Assembly (NCBI GenBank): GCA_027451085.1
Contig: DAIDKA010000032.1
Location: forward strand, 1 to 5,108
Source: Gammaproteobacteria bacterium
GTDB lineage: Bacteria; Pseudomonadota; Gammaproteobacteria; Steroidobacterales; Steroidobacteraceae
DNA length: 5,108 nt
Direction of reading: 5' to 3'
A program made the translations under genes and the position numbers. Below, one piece after another: positions 1-4,967 of the stretch. The notes beneath the pieces were generated by a model. That model was not told the origin of the DNA. It ran no database searches and worked only from the letters and a program-made list of their open reading frames with translations. Every line of letters starts with the position of its first letter. Position 1 is the stretch's first letter.

Positions 1-226
1 GATACCGTCCGGTGGCCAGGTCATGCACCAGGGTGCGGTTCAACTTCGGCAGCCGCTCGAAGTCGAACTGCTCCAGGGTCTTGGTGGTGCGGAAGCTCGC
101 GCGGCGCAGCCGCATCTGGAACTTCTTCTGCTCGCGGCGGGCGACCTCATCCTGGATCAGCAGGCTGAGGAACTCGGTGTAGGCGAGCTTGCCGTCCAGG
201 GCCTGGCGGTTGCGTGCTTGCAGCTC
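1..226 (-). pseudogene. istB: IS21-family helper ATPase IstB, fragment (N-terminal domain, truncated at both ends)
   Basis: Read on the minus strand, this stretch encodes about 75 residues typical of the region of IstB that precedes the Walker A motif. Recognisable blocks are ELQARNRQALDG, YTEFLSLLIQDEVARRE, RLRRASF, KTLEQFDFERLPKLNR and LVHDLATGRY. IstB is the AAA+ ATPase that assists the IstA transposase of IS21-family elements; its ATP-binding core would lie beyond the left edge. The fragment begins at about residue 20 of a normal IstB: the usual start (a Leu-rich LxLxGM-type helix) is absent, and the residues just upstream (SLSECGSR and earlier) do not resemble the family. No istA lies upstream, where it should be; a histidine kinase gene is there instead. 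The frame stays open upstream with only a TTG as possible start, so I read this as a remnant. The family call is strong; whether the rest of istB is intact cannot be seen. Confidence 0.82.
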
Positions 227-267
227 GCGCGATCCGCATTCGCTCAGCGACGCCGCAAGAGGTTGGT

Positions 268-323
268 GGCCGATCAGCGGGAAGGCCGGGAAAATGTTTC
301 GGAATGCTTCAGCGTTTCCGAAA
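268..323. repeat. Short repeats resembling an IS21-type element end
   Basis: Between the istB fragment and the kinase stop codon the DNA contains a perfect 8-bp inverted repeat (TTTCGGAA at 297-304, TTCCGAAA at 316-323). The hexamer TCAGCG occurs at 274-279 and again at 309-314, each followed or preceded by GGAA/TTCC-type blocks. Ends of many IS21-family elements carry several short imperfect repeats of this TTCCGCTGA.../CGGAA style. One reading is that an element end was joined directly to the interior of istB by an internal deletion that removed istA. This is inference; no exact known terminal sequence is identified. Confidence 0.35.
291..323 (-). terminator. Possible terminator hairpin after the kinase gene
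   Basis: On the minus strand the kinase TGA is followed after 4 bases by an 8-bp perfect stem (TTTCGGAA / TTCCGAAA, 11-base loop that can pair internally GCT/AGC), then CATTTTCCC. The stem is AT-richer than usual and the T tract is only four bases, so termination would be weak. The same bases may instead belong to an insertion-sequence end. Confidence 0.35.
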
Positions 324-327
324 AAGT

Positions 328-1575
328 TCAATTCGCCAGGAGCTCTCGGAGCAGGGTCAGCAGCTCGTCGGCGCTGATAGGTTTGCTTATGATTCGCAGG
401 CAGGGATCCAGGGGCAGATCCTTGATCGCCGAGGAGGTATCTGCCGTGATGAGCACAGCCTTCAAGGCAGGACCGAAGCGCTCGCGCAGCGCCGTGATTA
501 CCTGGAGGCCGGTCTCACCCTCGCTCAGGTGGTAATCGGTTATCAGAAGATCGAAGCGGGCGTCGCTGCGTGTTGTGTCCAGCGCCTCCGTGAGAGAGGC
601 GACTGCGGTTACGCGGTAGCCCGCCACGCTCAGTAGCATCCGGGTGGCGTCTCGCACAGCCTGATCATCGTCCACGAGGAGCACAAGGGGTTCCCCGACG
701 TGAGGCTGGCATGCAGGCGTTCTCTCCGATCGGACGTAAGGCGATTTGACCCGGTTCGTGCTCGCGGGCAGCAGCAGCGAGAAGGCCGATCCTTTGCCAA
801 ACTCGGAGCGCACGTTGAGCTTGAGATCGAGCAATTGTACCAGCCGTTGTACGATGCTCAGTCCGAGACCATATCCGTCGCGTGAGGCGTTGGTGGAGCC
901 GCCGATCTGGTGGAACTCATCGTAGATGTACCGAACCTGATCCGCCGCAATGCCGATGCCGGTATCCAGCACGTCGATGCGGACCAGCCCCTGCTCGCGC
1001 AGGCAGCGCAAGTGCACCCAGCCTTCCCGCGTGTACTTGATGGCGTTCGAAACGAGATTGGTCAGGATCTGCTGCACGAGCGAGGGATCGCTGTGCACGC
1101 AGTCCGTGCACTCATCCGGGACGTTAAACTTCAGGCCCTTGCTTGCCGCAAGGTTCGCGAAGTCGCTGCGCAGCTCCGTGAACAACGCGGCGACGGTGAA
1201 GTCGGTCAGCGCGGGTTTGATAGTCCCGGATTCCAGCTTGCTGATGTCGAGAAGGGCGTTCAGGAGCCGCGACATCGCCCCGATGGCCTGTTCCTGCTGC
1301 CAGAGTGCGTCGACGGCATTCGGCTCCGTCACCATCCGGCGCAGGGTGCCGTTGAGAAGGGAGAGGGTCTGGAGAGGTTGGCGCAGGTCGTGACTGGCGG
1401 TGGCCAGAAAGCGGCTCTTTTCCAAATTGGCACGATCGGCTTCGTCGCGCGCAAGTTCCGCGTACTCGCGCGCCGCGATCAGCCGGGCCTCAATGTGCTT
1501 GCGGTCGGCGACGTCGCGTAACCCGGCGGCGCGCGAACAATCACCTTCTTCGACGACACTCAAGCTGACATCCAC
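328..1575 (-). CDS. Hybrid sensor histidine kinase with C-terminal receiver, 5'-truncated (PAS remnant)
   Basis: A cytoplasmic-looking phosphorelay protein; coordinates run from a candidate GTG to the TGA (415 aa, numbering from that GTG). Residues 1-31 (DVSLSVVEEG...GLRDVADRKHIEARL) are the last strand and exit of a PAS domain. A helical linker follows (33-58), then the dimerisation/phosphoacceptor motif HDLRQPLQTL with His62. The ATPase domain has the N box NLVSNAIKYT (Asn177), G1 box DTGIGI (Asp204) and G2 box GYGLGLSIV (234-242). A CheY-like receiver has the acidic residues DDD (302-304), phosphoacceptor Asp347 in LLITDYHL, Thr377 and Lys398 in SKP. All catalytic residues seem present. 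The open frame continues upstream to an ATG at 1872, but those 99 codons are Arg/Pro/Ser-rich, match no PAS sequence and contain a hairpin plus T tract. No Shine-Dalgarno precedes the GTG. The kinase has therefore lost its sensory part and proper start; there are no membrane segments. It may be a non-functional remnant. The signal sensed and cognate partners are unknown. Confidence 0.8.
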   Translation of the reverse strand: MDVSLSVVEEGDCSRAAGLRDVADRKHIEARLIAAREYAELARDEADRANLEKSRFLATASHDLRQPLQTLSLLNGTLRRMVTEPNAVDALWQQEQAIGAMSRLLNALLDISKLESGTIKPALTDFTVAALFTELRSDFANLAASKGLKFNVPDECTDCVHSDPSLVQQILTNLVSNAIKYTREGWVHLRCLREQGLVRIDVLDTGIGIAADQVRYIYDEFHQIGGSTNASRDGYGLGLSIVQRLVQLLDLKLNVRSEFGKGSAFSLLLPASTNRVKSPYVRSERTPACQPHVGEPLVLLVDDDQAVRDATRMLLSVAGYRVTAVASLTEALDTTRSDARFDLLITDYHLSEGETGLQVITALRERFGPALKAVLITADTSSAIKDLPLDPCLRIISKPISADELLTLLRELLAN

Positions 1576-1589
1576 GTGCTCAGTAACGC

Positions 1590-1630
1590 AAAAAAGGGGC
1601 CGCCAGCGTGGATTTGCGCGCCGGCGGACC
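1590..1630 (-). terminator. Rho-independent terminator-like hairpin reading toward the kinase fragment
   Basis: On the minus strand, GGTCCGCCGGCG (1630-1619) pairs with CGCTGGCGGCCC (1608-1597) at 10 of 12 positions around a 10-base loop, and the stem is followed after one C by six T residues (1595-1590). This is the form of an intrinsic terminator. No recognisable minus-strand gene lies upstream, so it is orphaned, and it would block read-through into the kinase fragment. Confidence 0.6.
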
Positions 1631-1644
1631 AATGCTGAATCCGG

Positions 1645-1660
1645 TCGAACATTTGTTCGA
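1645..1660. promoter_or_regulatory. Palindrome TCGAACATTTGTTCGA, candidate operator
   Basis: Perfect 7-bp arms TCGAACA / TGTTCGA around a central TT. The core CGAAC-N4-GTTCG has the form of the LexA (SOS) box known from Gram-positive bacteria and some Gram-negative phyla; typical gammaproteobacterial LexA uses CTGT-N8-ACAG instead. No damage-response gene is adjacent, so a regulator cannot be named. Confidence 0.35.
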
Positions 1661-1816
1661 TGAGGGGGTGCCGAATTCAGAGCTCGAACGCTACGCCGCC
1701 AACGCGCGCCGCTCTGTGCGGTCTCGTACAGTGGCCTCCCCGCAGCGGCGGAGCAGGGGCCCGAGCACGAGGGGCTTATTGATGCCTTGGCGCACTCGAC
1801 AGTCATCTCCATTCGC

Positions 1817-1831
1817 GGGGGTGGGGCGGGG
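1817..1831 (+). other. G-rich tract (GGGGGTGGGGCGGGG)
   Basis: Three runs of four to five G residues separated by single bases lie about 30 bases upstream of the putative -35 of the cytochrome-porin gene. A two-tetrad G-quadruplex, or a three-tetrad one using a split run, is conceivable. There is no further evidence for function. Confidence 0.3.
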
Positions 1832-1859
1832 CACCAGGTCCGATCAGGGTTTGTACCTA

Positions 1860-1888
1860 TTGGAGGCGCCATACCTCCACACTATGAT
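1860..1888 (+). promoter_or_regulatory. Putative promoter of the cytochrome operon with a dyad in the spacer
   Basis: TTGGAG (1860-1865) and TATGAT (1883-1888) are separated by 17 bases. The -10 matches the sigma-70 consensus at 5 of 6 positions; the -35 matches at only 3 of 6. A perfect inverted repeat TGGAGG / CCTCCA (1861-1866 and 1874-1879, 7-base centre) overlaps the -35 and fills the spacer, which would suit a regulator binding between the hexamers and a promoter that needs activation. The predicted leader to the GTG at 1937 is about 40 bases. No transcript data are available, so this remains a prediction. Confidence 0.45.
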
Positions 1889-1936
1889 CCGCCTCCTTGC
1901 GATGGCGGAGAAGCACCAGTGTCGGGATCATGCAAT

Positions 1937-3379
1937 GTGAAGTTGTCATACCGGTGGCTAGCGCTGCTTCTGGGGGTCGCCACGCTGTTCGCGGCAGGCC
2001 GGGCCGAGGCGGTGCCGAGCTTTGCCAGGCAGACGGGCATGGCCTGCTCGGCCTGTCACACTGTCATTCCGGAGCTGACCCCGGAGGGCCGGGAGTTCAA
2101 GCTCAATGGCTACACCACCGACAACCTGCGGCAGGTCAGCGCCGAGACCATGAAGGGCAACAGCACCATGGCGCTGACGGCTCTTGCGCCGATATCCATG
2201 ATGTTGCAGGTATCGTTCACCCATACCGGATCGCCTGTGCCGGACTCGGCGCAGACCGGGGCGCTGGCCAAGGACGGCGATCTGCTGTTCCCGCAGCAGG
2301 CGAGCTTCTTCTACGCGGGCAAGATCGCTGACGGGCTGGGCGCCTTCATCCAGCTTACCTACGACGGCGCCGCCGACCACTTCGGTTTCGACAATACCGA
2401 CATACGCTACGTGCACTACCTGAGCACCGCAGAGAGCGGCAGCGGCTCGAGCAGCGGTTCCAGCGGCTCCGGCAATCTCCTGACCCGCTGGCTGCAGGGC
2501 CACGATGTGCTCTGGGGCGTGACGGCGAACAACAACCCCACCGTGCAGGACCCCTGGAACACCACCCAGGCGTGGGGCTTCCCGTATTCCGGCAGCAGCG
2601 TGGCACCTACACCGTCGGCCTCTACCCGACTGGACACCAACGGTATCGGCCAGACCGCCGCAGGCGCCGGCATGTACCTGTGGATCGATCATTCCATCTA
2701 CCTGGAACTGAGTGGTTACACCAGCGCTGAGACCGGCGGCGCTCATCCGTCTGACAGCACCGACAGCCAGGTGCTGCGCGGCCTGTCACCCTACTGGCGG
2801 CTGGCCTATGAGCGCCGCTGGGGCACGGATTCCCAGCAATCCTTGATGATCGGTACGTACGGTATGCAGGCCAGCGTGCTGCCGGGCAACGGCCAGCCAC
2901 TGAGCGGACCATCCGACCGCTACACCGATGTTGCCGGTGACGTCCAGTACCAGTACATCACCGACAACCATCAGGTGACGCTGCTCGGCACCTACATCCA
3001 CGAGGATCAGAACCTCGCGGCCAGTTTCGCCGACACACTCGCGGCCAACCGTACCGATTCGCTGCGCACCTTGAAGCTGACCGCCGAGTACAGCTACCGA
3101 CGCACGATTGGCGGCGCCGCGGGCTTCTTCGAGACGACTGGCAGCAATGACACGCTGCTGTACCCGATGAACGGCACGATCGCCGGTAGCGCCACCGGCA
3201 GTCCGGACAGCCGCGGCTATATAGCTGAACTCGACTACCTGCCCATGCTCAATGTGAAGCTACAGCTGCAGTATGTGGGCTACACCCGTTTCAACGGTGG
3301 GGTCGCCGACTATGCCGGGATCGGTCGCTCTGCCGCCGGCAACAACACCCTATATGCTTTGGCCTGGTTCAACTTCTGA
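1937..3379 (+). CDS. Fused monohaem cytochrome c-porin, Cyc2-like outer-membrane protein
   Basis: Predicted outer-membrane electron-transfer protein of 480 aa. The start is the GTG at 1937, because it gives a classic signal peptide (KLSYRW, then a hydrophobic stretch LALLLGVATLFAA, likely cleavage after AEA at about residue 25); a weak GGGA lies 9 bases upstream, and the longer in-phase frame from 1787 adds non-family sequence. Mature protein begins VPSFARQTG, then the single haem site CSACH (Cys37, Cys40, His41) and the block ELTPEGREFKLNGYT. The remainder alternates polar and hydrophobic/aromatic residues with Gly/Asn-rich turns and no transmembrane helix, and ends LAWFNF, a C-terminal Phe typical of outer-membrane barrels. 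Length and layout fit fused cytochrome-porins such as Cyc2 (about 485 aa), which pass electrons from outside the cell to the periplasm. A Ser/Gly run at residues 167-179 probably forms a loop. It is followed after 11 bases by a diheme cytochrome. The electron donor (Fe(II), another metal or something else) cannot be told from sequence, and the family includes members not tied to iron oxidation. Confidence 0.8.
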   Translation: MKLSYRWLALLLGVATLFAAGRAEAVPSFARQTGMACSACHTVIPELTPEGREFKLNGYTTDNLRQVSAETMKGNSTMALTALAPISMMLQVSFTHTGSPVPDSAQTGALAKDGDLLFPQQASFFYAGKIADGLGAFIQLTYDGAADHFGFDNTDIRYVHYLSTAESGSGSSSGSSGSGNLLTRWLQGHDVLWGVTANNNPTVQDPWNTTQAWGFPYSGSSVAPTPSASTRLDTNGIGQTAAGAGMYLWIDHSIYLELSGYTSAETGGAHPSDSTDSQVLRGLSPYWRLAYERRWGTDSQQSLMIGTYGMQASVLPGNGQPLSGPSDRYTDVAGDVQYQYITDNHQVTLLGTYIHEDQNLAASFADTLAANRTDSLRTLKLTAEYSYRRTIGGAAGFFETTGSNDTLLYPMNGTIAGSATGSPDSRGYIAELDYLPMLNVKLQLQYVGYTRFNGGVADYAGIGRSAAGNNTLYALAWFNF

Positions 3380-3390
3380 GTCTCAGCAAC

Positions 3391-4077
3391 ATGCACCGCA
3401 ACACCCTGCTCTGGTCTGATCTGAAGCGCGTGCCGCCATCGTTCCCGCGATTGCTGCGCGCACTGGCGGGCCTCATGGCCCTGGGCGCGTTGACCGCCGG
3501 TCCCGCGTCCGCCGCGCAACCCACCCAGGCTGACAAGCAGGCCGAGCAGCTGGCCGCCACGGTCTGCGCCAGCTGCCATGGCACTGATGGCCGCAGCTCG
3601 GTGGCCAGTTTCCCGGATCTTGCCGCACAGCGGCCCGATTACCTCGAGGCTCAGATCAAGGCATTTCGCGATCAGAGCCGGGCCGACCCCGATGCCCAGG
3701 CCTACATGTGGGGCATGGCGGCGCAGGTCAACGATGCGGTCGCGCACGCTCTGGCCGAACACTACGCCGCCCAGCATGCCGCGGCCGGGGTCCGGGGGGA
3801 TCCCAGGCTGCTGGCACAGGGGCGGCAGATCTACCAGCGCGGCGTGCCCGCGCTGGGTGTTCCGCCCTGCTCCGCATGTCATGGGGACCAGGCCCAGGGC
3901 ATGGGTGCAATGCCGCGGCTGGCCGGTCAGCATGCCCCCTATATCGTCAAGCAGATCCTTGTCATCCAGCGGGTGCTGCGCGAAGCGCCGGTGATGCACG
4001 GCGTGATCCGTGACCTTACCCGGCCGCAGATCGAGGCGGTCGCCACCTACCTGCAATCCATCGGGCCCGGCGCATGA
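3391..4077 (+). CDS. Periplasmic diheme cytochrome c, c4 family (Cyc1-like)
   Basis: A 228-aa exported cytochrome with two class I haem domains. The N-terminus has a basic region (LKR, then PRLLR) and a hydrophobic core LAGLMALGALTAG ending ASA-A, a signal peptide cleaved near residue 40-42. Domain 1 has CASCHG (Cys59, Cys62, His63), with Met109 in YMWGMA a likely sixth ligand. Domain 2 has CSACHGDQAQGMGAMPRLAG (Cys160, Cys163, His164), with Met202 in APVMHGV as the probable ligand. GMGAMPRLAGQHAPYIVKQI and the final IEAVATYLQSI helix are characteristic of cytochrome c4. Such proteins shuttle electrons in the periplasm to terminal oxidases or other carriers. It starts 11 bases after the porin stop codon with no clear Shine-Dalgarno, so translation may be coupled; a GTG at 3430 is an alternative start. 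By analogy with cyc2-cyc1 of A. ferrooxidans it is the likely acceptor for the porin's haem. Cys and ligand assignments are read directly; the partner role is inferred. Confidence 0.88.
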   Translation: MHRNTLLWSDLKRVPPSFPRLLRALAGLMALGALTAGPASAAQPTQADKQAEQLAATVCASCHGTDGRSSVASFPDLAAQRPDYLEAQIKAFRDQSRADPDAQAYMWGMAAQVNDAVAHALAEHYAAQHAAAGVRGDPRLLAQGRQIYQRGVPALGVPPCSACHGDQAQGMGAMPRLAGQHAPYIVKQILVIQRVLREAPVMHGVIRDLTRPQIEAVATYLQSIGPGA

Positions 4078-4199
4078 TGCACCCCAGGGCCGCAAGGCTG
4101 GGCGTGCCATGCCTGGCCTGGACCTGGGGCAGCGCTGCTGTTGACGATGGCGGGGCCCGCTTCGTGGCACCTCACCATCCGAAGCCGCCGCCGAAATAG
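4074..4199 (+). CDS. Small ORF overlapping the cytochrome stop (ATGA); probable truncated secreted protein
   Basis: ATG at 4074 overlaps the cytochrome c4 TGA in the ATGA arrangement typical of coupled genes. The 41-aa product begins MMHPRAARLGVPCLAWTWGSAAV, a basic start followed by a moderately hydrophobic segment ending in small residues, like a damaged signal peptide. It continues for only about 18 residues (DDGGARFVAPHH then Lys/Pro-rich) to a TAG. The last 28 bases overlap the 3' end of the convergent lipoprotein gene, and that tail is probably just the complement of its Phe-Gly-Gly coding. Most likely this is the stub of a third operon gene whose body has been lost; a chance ORF is the alternative. 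No family can be named. Confidence 0.35.
   Translation: MMHPRAARLGVPCLAWTWGSAAVDDGGARFVAPHHPKPPPK
4082..4129. terminator. Long inverted repeat between convergent genes
   Basis: CCCCAGG (4082-4088) and CCTGGGG (4123-4129) form a perfect 7-bp stem around a GC-rich 34-base interior that can pair further (GGC/GCC blocks). There is no T tract on either strand, so it is a weak candidate for bidirectional transcription stop between the cytochrome operon and the lipoprotein gene. It lies inside the small 41-aa ORF. Confidence 0.25.
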
Positions 4200-4636
4200 G
4201 GGCCATAACCCGGACCCCACGGTCCCCACGCCCCCCAGCTCCACGCAGAATCGGAGTACATCTGTGCGCTGGCCTCCTGCTCGTCAGCAAGATTCTTCTG
4301 CTGCAGGTACTGTATGTACCGACCATAAGCCTGCTGCGTTCCGATGTAGAGGCAGTCACAAACCAGCGGGTCGGCATACACGTAGTGCACGGTATCCCCG
4401 TGCATCCGCTTGACGAAGGTATGCGGCGGAAGCCGGTTCAGCATTGCCTGTCGTTCGGGGGTGTTCGCGGGACGTATGATGAACCCTGCCGCGGCGAGAT
4501 TGTCCTCGTGTTGCGTGACTGCCTCGCGTGCAGTGACGCATCCCGCAAGACTGGCGACGCCCAGGAGCGAGGCGGTGAGCGTAACGATCCGCGCAGCGTG
4601 GTGGCGATTCCTGACCTTCGAGCTCTTCGCAAACAT
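4172..4636 (-). CDS. Conserved-looking hypothetical lipoprotein with Trp/Gly/Tyr-rich tail
   Basis: A 154-aa predicted lipoprotein of unknown function. The ATG at 4636 is chosen because AGAGGA lies 7 bases upstream and because it starts a lipoprotein signal: basic KSSKVRNRHHAAR, hydrophobic VTLTASLLGVASL, lipobox LAGC with lipidated Cys33. The longer open frame to 4813 has no such features. The mature part contains FIIRPANTPERQAMLNRLPP, a predicted beta segment DTVHYVYADPLVCDCLYIGT with a CDC motif (Cys93, Cys95), a helix rich in Gln, Tyr and Glu (QQAYGRYIQYLQQKNLADEQ), and a tail from Trp132 to Trp154 that is mostly Trp, Gly, Pro, Tyr and Phe. Residue +2 after Cys is Val, so outer-membrane sorting would be expected under E. 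coli rules. It reads as a member of an uncharacterised proteobacterial lipoprotein family; that impression is from memory only. It converges on the cytochrome operon and is not part of it. Confidence 0.78.
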   Translation of the reverse strand: MFAKSSKVRNRHHAARIVTLTASLLGVASLAGCVTAREAVTQHEDNLAAAGFIIRPANTPERQAMLNRLPPHTFVKRMHGDTVHYVYADPLVCDCLYIGTQQAYGRYIQYLQQKNLADEQEASAQMYSDSAWSWGAWGPWGPGYGPYFGGGFGW

Positions 4637-4967
4637 GTCGTAATCCTCTGGCGATATTGGCCTGCAGCCGATCAAATTCTTTTCGGCTGATCCACCCCGC
4701 GGGCGCGGCGCTCGCCGGGCATGTCGATGCATCCTCAGGTGCCAGCTGCTCGTTCCGCGATGCGCTCGACAGGTGTAACTGCACTTTCCGAGATTCAAAA
4801 GCAGCAGGAGCATGATACCGGATCACAGCAACAAACCCCAGCGGGAACGCCAGTTGTTCCGGCGCGTGCGAGTCATGGAGCTCGCCCTTGGTCGAAGGCG
4901 GAAAGCCCTTGCCTCGGCCCACGAGCCGCGCGCACACTGTGGCCGTCCATGAGGCATGATCAGCGGC
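4637..4967. other. Divergent intergenic region between the lipoprotein gene and the right-edge gene
   Basis: About 330 bases with no convincing gene. Several frames are open on both strands, but their translations are Arg/Pro/His/Ser-rich, have no start signals and match nothing I recognise. Promoters for both flanking genes must lie here, but I find no clear sigma-70 hexamer pair on either strand. The only ordered element is an inverted repeat at 4665-4689. Confidence 0.5.
4665..4689. promoter_or_regulatory. Inverted repeat upstream of the lipoprotein gene
   Basis: CAGCCGA (4665-4671) and TCGGCTG (4683-4689) are perfect 7-bp arms around an AT-rich 11-base centre (TCAAATTCTTT). The repeat lies about 29 bases upstream of the lipoprotein ATG, so it could be an operator near its promoter or a hairpin in its leader. 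The regulator is unknown. Confidence 0.35.

Larger units (their letters stand above)
1576..1936. other. Intergenic region between truncated kinase and cytochrome-porin gene
   Basis: I see no convincing gene in these 361 bases. Minus-strand frames give either Arg/Pro/Ser-rich low-quality translation (the kinase frame) or short stretches with stops; none resembles the missing PAS domain. The plus-strand frame in phase with the porin (from an ATG at 1787) reads through a G-rich tract and lacks family character before the GTG at 1937. The region contains a terminator-like hairpin near the kinase, a 7-bp-arm palindrome, a G-rich tract and a promoter-like pair of hexamers, listed separately. Confidence 0.6.

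Noticed and set aside
910..1521. 203-aa plus-strand open frame
   Set aside because: It lies entirely antisense to the histidine kinase core, whose motifs are unmistakable; the product has no family character.
1576..1872. N-terminal extension of the kinase to the ATG at 1872
   Set aside because: Low-quality Arg/Pro/Ser-rich translation without PAS features, containing a terminator-like hairpin and T tract.
1787..1936. N-terminal extension of the cytochrome-porin from the ATG at 1787
   Set aside because: It would put 50 non-family residues before a perfect signal peptide and would run through the predicted promoter; GTG at 1937 is preferred.
1608..1940. 110-aa plus-strand frame beginning MDLRAGGPMLNPVEHL
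   Set aside because: It crosses the hairpin arm, the palindrome, the G-rich tract and the promoter; no RBS and the composition turns Arg/Ser-rich. I could not tie it to a transposase or any family.
1958..2746. 262-aa minus-strand open frame
   Set aside because: Antisense to the cytochrome-porin gene; Gly/Ala/Arg/Val-rich composition typical of a shadow frame in GC-rich DNA.
3310..4377. 355-aa minus-strand open frame
   Set aside because: Antisense to the diheme cytochrome and overlapping the lipoprotein gene in another phase; both of these have clear motifs.
4637..4813. N-terminal extension of the lipoprotein to 4813
   Set aside because: The ATG at 4636 has the RBS and begins the lipoprotein signal; the extension has neither.
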